Positions 1-7,900 of a DNA stretch of 46,316 nucleotides are shown here, one piece after another. This DNA comes from Gammaproteobacteria bacterium (GTDB lineage Bacteria > Pseudomonadota > Gammaproteobacteria > RBG-16-57-12): positions 1-46,316 of the forward strand of contig JAFLJP010000029.1 in NCBI GenBank assembly GCA_022712945.1, given 5' to 3'. The notes below the pieces were generated by a model that worked only from the letters and a program-made list of their open reading frames with translations, had not been told where the DNA came from and made no database searches. The position numbers and the translations under genes were made by a program. Within the stretch, counting starts at the first letter, position 1. Every line of letters begins with the position of its first letter.

Positions 1-898
1 GGCTATTCAATTTGTGTACAGCATCTAAAACTTCTCTTTTTGTCACGTCAATTAACTCCATTGCCTTTGGGAAGTATTGCCTCAACAATCCATTAGCATT
101 CTCATTCTGACCACGTTCCCACGAATGATAGGGCTTGGCGAAATACGTCTCGCACTGTATCGTCTTCGCAACCTCATCATGGTATGCAAACTCTTTTCCA
201 TTATCGAATGTAATCGTGTTTACAAAGTGCTTTACCGGGCTAAACAAATTGAGCATCGCATCGGTTACATCACGCGCCTTTTTTCTGCTTACAGGCAATG
301 CCAGACGTAGCTTTGATTTGCGTTCATCCAGCGTGACAAATACACCTTTATGCCCTTTACCAATCATGGTATCCGCTTCCCAGTCACCGACCCGCTCACG
401 TGTATTAACGATCTCAGGTCGTTCATCAATATCCTTTCTGTTAGGGATGCCACTGCGGTTACGTGGGTGTGCTGATCCATAGCGCTTTCTATAGGTCTTA
501 TTTTGATGGCGAAGATGCGTATATAAATTCCCACATGAGCGTTTATCTGACAAAATATGTTGATAGATTGTCTCATGATGAAGCTTGATAACGCCTTCCT
601 TGTCAAGCCTGCCAGCGACCTGTTCAGGACTCCAATCCTGGCGGATATAACCCTCTATGACATCAATAAGCTCAGCCGTCATATTAATCGCTTTTGGATT
701 TGTTTTATGGCGTTCATTTGCCATACGGCCAGCCTGATTGTGGCGGTAACCTCGCAACCCTTTATTGCGACCTACCTCCCGGCTAATTGTGCTTTGTGAC
801 CGACCAAGCTCTTTGCTGATTTCTGATAACGTCCTCTCGTTTTTCATTGAAATTTCGATATAATGTCTTTCCTCAAGACTCAGGTGTTTATAGCTCAT
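1..898 (-). CDS. IS30-family transposase (C-terminus beyond window)
   Basis: DDE transposase that cuts and joins IS30-type element ends. I translated the minus strand from the ATG at 898: 299 codons stay open to the window edge without a frameshift. An N-terminal helix-turn-helix lies at about residues 23-41 (LSEISKELGRSQSTISREV). The catalytic triad is visible as WEADTM (D176), TFDNGKEF (D232) and QNENANG (E266), with the 33-residue D-E spacing usual for the family. Only the last few tens of residues are missing, so the gene looks intact. The conserved stretch YFAKPYHSWERG supports the family assignment. Confidence 0.95.
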   Translation of the reverse strand, partial: MSYKHLSLEERHYIEISMKNERTLSEISKELGRSQSTISREVGRNKGLRGYRHNQAGRMANERHKTNPKAINMTAELIDVIEGYIRQDWSPEQVAGRLDKEGVIKLHHETIYQHILSDKRSCGNLYTHLRHQNKTYRKRYGSAHPRNRSGIPNRKDIDERPEIVNTRERVGDWEADTMIGKGHKGVFVTLDERKSKLRLALPVSRKKARDVTDAMLNLFSPVKHFVNTITFDNGKEFAYHDEVAKTIQCETYFAKPYHSWERGQNENANGLLRQYFPKAMELIDVTKREVLDAVHKLNS

Positions 899-1026
899 TT
901 GTAGCCTCTGCTTTTGGTTTCGTAGCCTTGCATTGTAACCCTGAGTCTTGTTCTTTTCAGGGGATATGCCTAACTACCTTCAGAGGTTATGCACTTATCA
1001 TACGAATTCAGGCATCATTGCAACGG
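1..1026 (-). mobile_element. IS30-family insertion sequence, left part cut by window edge
   Basis: The element consists of a transposase reading leftward off the window and about 130 bp of upstream DNA. Read on the minus strand, positions 1023-1004 resemble the terminal inverted repeat style of IS30 elements (TTGCAATGATGCCTGAATTC), so the outer end probably falls near 1020-1030. The other end and the target duplication lie outside the window, so the boundary is approximate. Confidence 0.75.
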
Positions 1027-1230
1027 ATACAACGGCAACAAAGGGTGTTTTATTGAGTGAGCCGCGACCTCGTTTACCGCCTCTATACCCCCCCACTATG
1101 CCCCCCCGGTTCGCAGCCTGACCGTTAAACTTTCAAACCTATAAAATCAAAAATATTAGCATGTCGCCCGTCGCCAACAGATCCTCAAAAAAATAGTACC
1201 TGAAAAATAAATATAAAATACACGCAAAAA

Positions 1231-1262
1231 GGTGTAGGCATACACCTAATTAGGTGTATAAT
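1231..1262 (+). promoter_or_regulatory. Promoter with overlapping palindromic operators
   Basis: A perfect -10 (TATAAT, 1257-1262) is embedded in three GGTGTA half-sites. 1231-1246 reads GGTGTAGGCATACACC, and 1241-1258 is a perfect 18-bp palindrome, TACACCTAATTAGGTGTA. The two inverted repeats share the middle half-site. No good -35 is present at 17 bp. A regulator bound here would cover the -10. It drives the three small rightward genes that follow. Confidence 0.6.
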
Positions 1263-1295
1263 TGATTCAACAGTAACAAACAAGGAAATAAAAAA

Positions 1296-1490
1296 ATGAA
1301 AAAAATCATCGTTAAAGCAGACGCAGCAATCAGGGACATGGAAAACGGTACAGTCAACGGAAGAATTAACGCAGCATGGAAGCCAGCGTTTAAAAGCAAA
1401 ACATTTGTATTAAAAGGCAACTTTGGTGGCAGATATGAAATCAATGCTAATCAAGGCGATAAAGTTTCTTTCTTAACATTAAAAAATTGA
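1296..1490 (+). CDS. Small hypothetical protein, 64 aa
   Basis: I do not recognise this protein. It is basic and lysine-rich, with a short hydrophilic N-terminus (MKKIIVKADAAIRD) and no membrane segment. A ribosome site (AAGGAAA) lies just upstream of the ATG, about 35 bp after the palindromic promoter. It is the first gene of a compact three-gene rightward unit (10-bp and 3-bp gaps) at the left end of the prophage, beyond the convergent tail genes. That position is where phages often keep lysogen-expressed or accessory genes. Real coding is supported by the promoter, ribosome site and tight spacing. Confidence 0.6.
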   Translation: MKKIIVKADAAIRDMENGTVNGRINAAWKPAFKSKTFVLKGNFGGRYEINANQGDKVSFLTLKN

Positions 1491-1500
1491 GGCGATCAAA

Positions 1501-1761
1501 ATGGCAAAAGAAGTAAAAGCAAAACTCGGAGAAAATACAGTTTTAGTAAGCATGTTAGTTAGTCGTGACGCGCTTACAATTTACCCTTACATTTCCGAAA
1601 CTGAAGCAGATATGACTGTTTTGTGCGCTGTAGAAAAACAGGATTATTTAATCAATGAAGAATCAGGAATGATTGAACTACAAACTGACTGGAGATCAAC
1701 CGAAAAAATTGCAATAAAACCAGCTTTGTTTGATGAAATAACTAAGGGCAAATGGGACTAA
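1501..1761 (+). CDS. Small hypothetical protein, 86 aa
   Basis: Unrecognised acidic soluble protein. It has no signal peptide, membrane segment or cysteine motif beyond a single Cys. The ATG at 1501 follows GAGG with an 8-nt spacer, 10 bp after the previous stop. It is the middle gene of the three-gene rightward unit. The alternating hydrophobic pattern in the first half (NTVLVSMLVSRDALTIYPYI) suggests a small beta-rich fold, which is only an inference. Confidence 0.6.
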   Translation: MAKEVKAKLGENTVLVSMLVSRDALTIYPYISETEADMTVLCAVEKQDYLINEESGMIELQTDWRSTEKIAIKPALFDEITKGKWD

Positions 1762-1764
1762 GAA

Positions 1765-2085
1765 ATGATTACTGACTATATCGAACATGGCACAGCAACG
1801 TTAATCCGGCAATTACTAGCATTGGATTTTGAAAATAATTTGGTTGCAGCCTACATTCATTTAGTTATGGATGGCGAGCCACACTCAACCCTGGACGATG
1901 TAATTGACGAGATCAACCAGCAGCTAGGCCTAAATTACAAGGCCCAGCGACTCATGGACTGGAGAAATGGCGCTAGGAGCTGCCCCAAGCGCGCATCAAA
2001 CTACATGAGATGCTACCTCCTTCGCTTCCTATTTGCTGACAAGGCGGCAGAGGCACTGATGACGCTACTAGCACTGGAGCGTTGA
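1765..2085 (+). CDS. Putative small DNA-binding protein, 106 aa
   Basis: The central part (about residues 42-75: DDVIDEINQQLGLNYKAQRL, then MDWRNGARSCP) has the spacing of a Cro/XRE-like helix-turn-helix followed by a basic segment. I cannot name a family. The gene starts 3 bp after the previous stop and ends 25 bp from the convergent tail gene. A natural hypothesis is that it regulates its own operon through the palindromes at 1231-1258. The rest of the protein is helical and leucine-rich. No signal peptide is present. Confidence 0.55.
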   Translation: MITDYIEHGTATLIRQLLALDFENNLVAAYIHLVMDGEPHSTLDDVIDEINQQLGLNYKAQRLMDWRNGARSCPKRASNYMRCYLLRFLFADKAAEALMTLLALER

Positions 2086-2109
2086 AAATGAAATCACTGG
2101 ATCTATAAC

Positions 2110-3006
2110 CTAACCAAACACATCGATCTGGACAAATCCATCAGCCCCTGGGCCACCGTAACTCCAAGAACCACTCCCACCAGTACTTCCACCAACACCT
2201 CCATCAGCCGAAATTGTCGCTGCTGTTGCTATATATGATGCACCGCATTTAATATAAACAAACGCAGCACCACCACCACCACCACCACCATTTGACGTGC
2301 CCCCACGATACCCATTCTGGCCGTTAGCCAAAACCGATGCGCCGCTCGATATCGTGACCACAGGGGCATCCAATATTATTGCCGCACCGCCCCGACCACC
2401 CCGACCATCCCCCCCAGAATCACCACCACCACCACCACCAGCACCCCACAAAACAAACGCCTCGGGGTTTCCCGCTATTAAGTTAAAAATATAATCTGGT
2501 ACCGCATCAACTGGATTGTAAATATCCCCGCCGCCAGGCAAATTAAAACGCAGGCTATCACCACCACCACCACCACCGGCACTGGTATCAGCATAGCCAC
2601 CACCACCACCCGGGAACAAACCATCTTCACCATCAGTACCCGATGGATACCCACGAACACCACCAACACCACCACCACCAGAACCACCTAAATGTCCGTG
2701 AATAATAATCTCTACCGCTGCACGCACGCGCACAAACCGCTCGACACTGACCACAACATTTGGATGTATCAAAAATGATTGGCAGTTAATCAACCCACTG
2801 ATCGTGGCAGCCGCCGGATAAACAAGATCACCTTGCACGCCAACCATACTACCAATCCCTACCGCCGACGGCGGGCCACCTTTGGCCATGCGATCCAGGA
2901 CTTCCTGATCTCGGTCTCTAAACCGCCGCGCCATTCTGAGGGAAAACGAGTCACCCGCCTGAAGATCGGCATCTGTTATTTTATTGGCATCTGAAAACTC
3001 AGTCAC
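2110..3006 (-). CDS. Glycine-rich distal tail / receptor-binding protein
   Basis: Probable host-recognition protein at the tail tip. It is the last gene of the leftward late operon. The start is GTG at 3006 after AAAGGGGTGA, 12 bp downstream of the hub gene. Residues 1-100 are an ordinary globular or attachment domain. The remaining two thirds consist of polyglycine runs (GGGGGG, GGSGGGG, GGRGGRGG) alternating with short variable segments, as in the polyglycine-II sandwich of T-even gp38-type adhesins. On the plus strand the glycine codons appear as long CCACCACC runs, which is coding low complexity and not a separate repeat. Receptor binding is inferred from composition and position. Confidence 0.65.
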   Translation of the reverse strand: MTEFSDANKITDADLQAGDSFSLRMARRFRDRDQEVLDRMAKGGPPSAVGIGSMVGVQGDLVYPAAATISGLINCQSFLIHPNVVVSVERFVRVRAAVEIIIHGHLGGSGGGGVGGVRGYPSGTDGEDGLFPGGGGGYADTSAGGGGGGDSLRFNLPGGGDIYNPVDAVPDYIFNLIAGNPEAFVLWGAGGGGGGDSGGDGRGGRGGAAIILDAPVVTISSGASVLANGQNGYRGGTSNGGGGGGGAAFVYIKCGASYIATAATISADGGVGGSTGGSGSWSYGGPGADGFVQIDVFG

Positions 3007-3017
3007 AACTCACCCCT

Positions 3018-5351
3018 TTAAACTCTAAACTTATACCCAGGCCCGCCATCTGGCGCCCGACCAAGATCATCGGAAATACATCCATACGCCTGTTGCTCTG
3101 GCGTGCCATCAACCCATTTGAGAGGAAAATCATCCGGCGCAATAAACAGCCACCGGCCATCCAGCCCGGTGGCCACCGCCTCATAGCTGTATTTTCCCAG
3201 GCTCACCCTGTCGCGCTTGGTAACCATAAACCGCCGATATTGACTGTTGCCAAACTGGTCTGGCAGCAACCCACTCTCAATCTCGATTAGCTCACCCACA
3301 ACCAAAAGCGAATCTTTTAGCTCAACCGAAAAGCTGATTTTTTGCTCACCGTCTTTGAACAGCTCCACGATGCCAGATGAGATATCCCGGGCGACATTGA
3401 CGCCGTCATGAATGCGATGAATCCAGCGTGAATAGATTGGCTTACCCTCCCTGACCTCACCGTGCCCATATTCATGCTCAGAATCAAAATTGCGCACTTC
3501 AACCGCATTCAGAAACCCGCCATCATCCAGATCAGCAGCTGGCATATGATCATAATGAAGCTCTTGTCGGGTAATTCGGTTACCCGCCTGGGCATCAGTA
3601 GATGATGATCTAAAAATGATATTCGACCGCTCATCAATTCGCCGATAGCCAACCCACGGATACGCAGGAGCCAGCACCCGGACACTAATCCTCTGAGTCT
3701 CATCTTGCCAAATATGGGTATTAGTCTGCCTCCTCAACTCATGCAATAAATCCTTTATTTTAACTTTTTTAGAGACCACAGCGGCAAAATGAATCCCCCG
3801 CATAAACTGGTCTTTAACTGCATCAAATGTAGTCCGGGCAATTTCATCATCATCAATGCCAGACATCATCAGCAGCTCTCGCATAATATCCATCGGATGC
3901 CCGGCAAACGAATGCACCTCTTGCACCCCGGCATCCAGCTCATGCAATACGGGTATGCTCCACCCATAGGGGTTATACAGCCCACGTGACAACCCCGAAA
4001 ATGTGGTGATGCCGGTCTGTTGATCGACCTCCACTGAGTCATAGCCAACAATTTCATCATCGATACGCACTAACCCGGTAGTGTATTTTGTTTGATACGG
4101 CCTTATTTTTGTATCCACACCACTCCATGATGACAGCTGCAGCTGATCACCATCAACATTCAGTGCCACAAACAATTTACCATCAGTTTTTCTAGGAATT
4201 TCCTTGTCTGTCAGAGCAGTCAAACCTTTAACCGTGATTGTTATTTTTCCACCAGATTGAGTGACATTATCAATCACCCCCTTAAACTCTTGCTCGTAGC
4301 CGTCCAGAGTATCGGGATGGCCCATATCAAAACCATTCCACACCGTGACCCGACGGCCCTTATAGTACCGATGGCGCTGCAGCCATCGTCGCCAATATGT
4401 GCCGCCCACGGCCACTTGCTCAGTACCACTGGGTGCAGAACGATTAAGCGCATCAACACGATATGGATCAACCGCAATGTCGCTATCCGGCTCGTCAAAA
4501 AAGCGTAATTTTGCCTTTGCCAAAACGAGCAACGAATCAGACGTGAGCACCTGTTGTGCGTGTATTTTACTGCTATCGAGGTAGGGCCGGGTGATGCCAT
4601 CCAACACCACTGGCGTTGAATTCAGACAATAGAGCTCCCGACTGGTTTCCGGTTGATACGCCGATGGATACCGGCAATTTGATAGGGTTTTTTGACACGG
4701 GGCACCCACCCAGCCGCACGGCGAAACCCCACACTCATGGATGCATTCGTCCATGTCCATGGTCACCACCGTTGATGGCTGGCGTGATACCTGTGACAAC
4801 CGGGCGTTGTAACTCGACACCCGCATAATCCCACGCGGCCCTGGGTGAGCCACCCGCACCCCCAGCACAATCGCGCCACCCCGAAAATTAATATTGCTGG
4901 TACGCACCCCGGGTACCACCGCCCCGCCAGATAGCTGCGGCGAGTTGACAAACGTCATCGACCCACCCATATAAACACCGGGAACCACTGCACCACGAAT
5001 TAGATGTATCGTGTCAATACCAATATTGACATCAACAGACCCACCCGCGCTAACCGATCTCTGTCTATTGCCCCCACCCGGTAGTGACGGCGCATAGGCA
5101 CCGCCTGATAACACCGCATAATCCACATATAGATCACCACGACCGGTAACCATTGACGGCACCACCGCACCACCACCGATCTCAACCCCGACGCGCACAA
5201 CGCCACCGGCAAAAACGCCAGGTACTACCGCGCCACCATTTAGCTCAACATCTTCAACACCGCCCTGGTAAACAACAAATCCAGACAGATCCTGCGCATC
5301 AACATTGCTACTTTCAGTAACGAAACCAGCAGATTCTTGATGATAACGCAT
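3018..5351 (-). CDS. Tail tip / baseplate hub protein, 777 aa, with N-terminal repeats
   Basis: Large tail-tip protein in the position of lambda gpL/gpJ. Residues 39-165 hold six short repeats with the core GGAVVPGV (starting near 39, 60, 83, 119, 142 and 158), each followed by a variable beta-like segment. Residues 203-242 hold six cysteines (including CGVSPC, CQKTLSNC) in a pattern reminiscent of the gpL iron-sulfur region and DUF2163-type hub proteins. The rest resembles hub domains: a ring-like beta domain, then a segment ending in WLFIAPDDFP. Its start overlaps the stop of the upstream 431-aa gene by one base. The hub role is inferred from order and the cysteine region. Confidence 0.6.
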   Translation of the reverse strand: MRYHQESAGFVTESSNVDAQDLSGFVVYQGGVEDVELNGGAVVPGVFAGGVVRVGVEIGGGAVVPSMVTGRGDLYVDYAVLSGGAYAPSLPGGGNRQRSVSAGGSVDVNIGIDTIHLIRGAVVPGVYMGGSMTFVNSPQLSGGAVVPGVRTSNINFRGGAIVLGVRVAHPGPRGIMRVSSYNARLSQVSRQPSTVVTMDMDECIHECGVSPCGWVGAPCQKTLSNCRYPSAYQPETSRELYCLNSTPVVLDGITRPYLDSSKIHAQQVLTSDSLLVLAKAKLRFFDEPDSDIAVDPYRVDALNRSAPSGTEQVAVGGTYWRRWLQRHRYYKGRRVTVWNGFDMGHPDTLDGYEQEFKGVIDNVTQSGGKITITVKGLTALTDKEIPRKTDGKLFVALNVDGDQLQLSSWSGVDTKIRPYQTKYTTGLVRIDDEIVGYDSVEVDQQTGITTFSGLSRGLYNPYGWSIPVLHELDAGVQEVHSFAGHPMDIMRELLMMSGIDDDEIARTTFDAVKDQFMRGIHFAAVVSKKVKIKDLLHELRRQTNTHIWQDETQRISVRVLAPAYPWVGYRRIDERSNIIFRSSSTDAQAGNRITRQELHYDHMPAADLDDGGFLNAVEVRNFDSEHEYGHGEVREGKPIYSRWIHRIHDGVNVARDISSGIVELFKDGEQKISFSVELKDSLLVVGELIEIESGLLPDQFGNSQYRRFMVTKRDRVSLGKYSYEAVATGLDGRWLFIAPDDFPLKWVDGTPEQQAYGCISDDLGRAPDGGPGYKFRV

Positions 5352-6646
5352 TAGATGGCAGCCACTCTAACAGATGGATTAACCCACAATGAGCGACCGG
5401 ACTCATACCGACCCAAGTTCACAATCACCACAATCATGCACGGGTTATCCAACGCCACATCTAGCGATAAAGAAACTGATCGCGACCCAACAGGCGCAGC
5501 CAACCAGGCGATGGCACTAGAAGAAAGTGGATCACCACCCACTAAAACGCGACCCGATGAAGTGCCTGACTCAACCGATCCGGCTGTCTCTGCAAAGCGC
5601 ACCGTAATCCACGCCTCACCATCCAACAACGCACTGGTGTAACTCTCCAACGCATCAACCGTGATCGTTTTATTACCCGCTACATCAACATAAACCCGCA
5701 TCTCAATAGAATCAACAGGCGTAACGCGACTGCAGTTAACAGATGCATCTAGTCGCTGCGATAGCACCGCGCCATTAATGTCGGTAAACACCGCATCATC
5801 ATCCGGCACTACCACCGCATCAGTGAGCACATTTCCACGGTAAGTATATCGGCGGGTTTCCGGGTATCCCGCCCCAAAATCACAACCAAACATCTCAACC
5901 AGATCATCATCAGATGTTAACGGACGACCCGCATTGACCACCACCTGCCCGCCATTAAATTTACTCCGATGAAATCGGTAGATATTGGCATCATATGTCG
6001 ACGATTGAAATGAGCAGAGCGGATACGCAGCATTGATGCCAGAGAAATCACACCCAACCATATCACCCACACTAATTCCAGTATTTGCATGCGGCCAAAA
6101 AACAGAATAACTACCACCACCACTCGTCGGCATTAAAAACACCGAATCCTCAAAACGCCAAAAAGGTTGATTAATAAAAATATATTTGAACTGGTTATTA
6201 GTAGCCGCCCACTCAACAATGCAGCGCAAAAAAACCTTAGCCCGTCTTCCGACGACGGAGATATTACTGGTACAAACTAAACGCGTATCAGCAAAATCAA
6301 CATCAGATTCAACATTAAAACTAATCGCCTCAAAATAGTCGCCAACAATCCGCAAAAAACCGGAAATTAGAACATTACCCGAACTAAAAAGCGTGGGCGT
6401 GGCATGCTGAATAACAGGCAACCCAGTGACTCGATCAACCACCAACATCTCAGCGTATTGCGCCTGATTCGTATTGTTTGCGTACAGCCCCACACCAACG
6501 ACAGGCTCGCTATGATCAGATGATTTGTAAATCACATCGCCCGGCTGCGCCGCCACCCATGCCGCTGAATGCTGGGTATACGCATCAGCCCAACCAGATC
6601 CATCACCCGCACCGACCGCCCCAGACCACAGATAAATAATAGCCAT
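5351..6646 (-). CDS. Putative beta-helix tail-associated protein, 431 aa
   Basis: The N-terminus (GDGSGWADAYTQ, then AAQPGDVIYKSS) has the pattern seen at the start of many right-handed beta-helix proteins, where a Gly-Asp turn opens the first coil. The middle part consists of short beta repeats rich in small and aromatic residues. No catalytic motif is recognised. It lies between the tail tip genes and directly upstream of the hub gene (one-base overlap), so it may be a tip or side-fibre component. The enzyme or adhesin role is unknown. Confidence 0.55.
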   Translation of the reverse strand: MAIIYLWSGAVGAGDGSGWADAYTQHSAAWVAAQPGDVIYKSSDHSEPVVGVGLYANNTNQAQYAEMLVVDRVTGLPVIQHATPTLFSSGNVLISGFLRIVGDYFEAISFNVESDVDFADTRLVCTSNISVVGRRAKVFLRCIVEWAATNNQFKYIFINQPFWRFEDSVFLMPTSGGGSYSVFWPHANTGISVGDMVGCDFSGINAAYPLCSFQSSTYDANIYRFHRSKFNGGQVVVNAGRPLTSDDDLVEMFGCDFGAGYPETRRYTYRGNVLTDAVVVPDDDAVFTDINGAVLSQRLDASVNCSRVTPVDSIEMRVYVDVAGNKTITVDALESYTSALLDGEAWITVRFAETAGSVESGTSSGRVLVGGDPLSSSAIAWLAAPVGSRSVSLSLDVALDNPCMIVVIVNLGRYESGRSLWVNPSVRVAAI

Positions 6647-6649
6647 AGC

Positions 6650-7069
6650 CTAAATCCCGTTGTGATGCTGCAGCCACAGAGAGACTATTTTTGCATTGCC
6701 ACCAACAGTGAAAACGTTGGTAGACGCTATTAAAGCCTCGTTGTCAATACCCACATTGAGCAATATTTCACGACCTGAATCATCTAGATTACTAACAATT
6801 GCAAACGTGCAAATACCGTTGGCATTGGTTTGTATATCCGCACCGATGTCATTAAAATAAAACCGACCGGTGGAGTCAACAGCACCACCCGCTGGCGTGC
6901 TAACTTGACACTCACCGAGTAAAATATTATTAACGCCCAACGGCGGATCAGCCCCAACCAAAATTGGACCACTGTAAAACATAAAAATCTTGCCACCCAG
7001 CCGGTCGCGTATACGCCCCGCCAAATCCTGATTCATCGGCTGCGCTAAATAAACAATCGGATCAGCCAC
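6650..7069 (-). CDS. Hypothetical tail protein, 139 aa
   Basis: Start is GTG at 7069 preceded by GGGGGTGTG. The protein is soluble, with an Ig-like beta pattern (ILVGADPPLGV, CTFAIVSNLDDSGREI). It lies 3 bp upstream of the 431-aa beta-helix gene in the tail-tip module, behind one of the recurrent hairpin-T7 leaders. No family is recognised. A small tail accessory or immunoglobulin-like decoration is possible. Confidence 0.55.
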   Translation of the reverse strand: MADPIVYLAQPMNQDLAGRIRDRLGGKIFMFYSGPILVGADPPLGVNNILLGECQVSTPAGGAVDSTGRFYFNDIGADIQTNANGICTFAIVSNLDDSGREILLNVGIDNEALIASTNVFTVGGNAKIVSLWLQHHNGI

Positions 7070-7095
7070 ACCACACCCCCATTTAATACAGACAT

Positions 7096-7124
7096 AAAAA
7101 AAGGCCGCTAAAAAGCGACCCTTG
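7096..7124 (-). terminator. Terminator-like hairpin in late operon leader
   Basis: On the minus strand a stem (AAGGGTCGCT paired with AGCGGCCTT, four-T loop) is followed by seven T and then ATG. It sits about 30 nt upstream of the 139-aa gene start. It is one of five such elements in the late operon. Confidence 0.65.
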
Positions 7125-7147
7125 AAAATACAACAGAAAAAACCGAA

Positions 7148-7900
7148 CTACGAACCAACCAAACCCAGCGTCAGATACCGAAAACCACCCGCCTGATACG
7201 GCGCTTTGAACTGATCATCGGCCACGCGCATCAAATAAATATCACCCGGCGCTGCGGCGTAGTTGTGCAGCCAATAAAACGGCACTTTGCCCGCCAGCCT
7301 CGCCAACCAAAACGGCTCATAAACAGCCCGGTACCACCCATCACCCACAAAGGGAATGTTGACACTGGTGGCCGTTGAAATGTGCGAGACAGCCACCCCC
7401 AGCAGTGCACCACCTGATGCCACCGCCACCTCGCTTTTTTGCGATCGAATTATCGGTGCATACTCACCCGCAATGCCGCGCTCAAAAACAAACGCTTCAC
7501 CGATTGATAGCATGCCAATTTTTACCGCCGCAGACTGTCCAGCAATCACCAGCCGATAGCGCACTTTATTCACTGGCGCAAATCGCCGATAAAAAACCGC
7601 ATCATTTGCAATAAATTCTGTTGCAATTATAGCAGTTACATCACTAGCAAAATCATCGTCACTACCCTCCAGAGTAACCGAGGCTCCGGCACTGCTCAGG
7701 TTGTGTTTATCCAGCAAAAAATCAGAGACAACCGTACCTGCCAGCGGTGCCCAATCAATAACCTGAGTGCCATTATCTACACTCTGCCACCACGTATAAC
7801 TGCGCCAATCGACCAAAAACGCTAACGGAAAACCCGCTGCCGTACTGGTTACACTCAGCTCATTAATCGGTGGAGCGCCGTGAACAATCATTGGATTCAT
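7148..7900 (-). CDS. Putative distal tail protein, 250 aa
   Basis: The gene starts by overlapping the stop of the tape measure gene (4 bases), the usual place for the distal tail/tip protein. It is beta-rich, with aromatic clusters (WRSYTWWQS, FYRRFAPV, YRAVYEPFW) and no membrane segment. The layout, a carbohydrate-binding-like N-terminal half and a compact C-terminal domain, resembles tail tip proteins of lambdoid siphophages, but no family is clearly recognisable. The assignment rests mainly on gene order. Confidence 0.55.
   Translation of the reverse strand: MNPMIVHGAPPINELSVTSTAAGFPLAFLVDWRSYTWWQSVDNGTQVIDWAPLAGTVVSDFLLDKHNLSSAGASVTLEGSDDDFASDVTAIIATEFIANDAVFYRRFAPVNKVRYRLVIAGQSAAVKIGMLSIGEAFVFERGIAGEYAPIIRSQKSEVAVASGGALLGVAVSHISTATSVNIPFVGDGWYRAVYEPFWLARLAGKVPFYWLHNYAAAPGDIYLMRVADDQFKAPYQAGGFRYLTLGLVGS

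Noticed and set aside
1075..1115. Two C7 runs (ACCCCCCC and GCCCCCCC) looked like a phase-variation tract.
   Set aside because: No coding frame or promoter passes through them that could be switched.
1129..1145. GGTTCG near the C-runs looked like a tRNA T-arm, possibly attL.
   Set aside because: No acceptor or anticodon arm and no match to the tRNA-Thr 3' end follow.
2261..2700. Long CCACCACC runs looked like microsatellite or CRISPR-like repeats.
   Set aside because: They are the reverse of GGT/GGC glycine codons in the glycine-rich tail protein; spacing is irregular and no spacer-repeat pattern exists.
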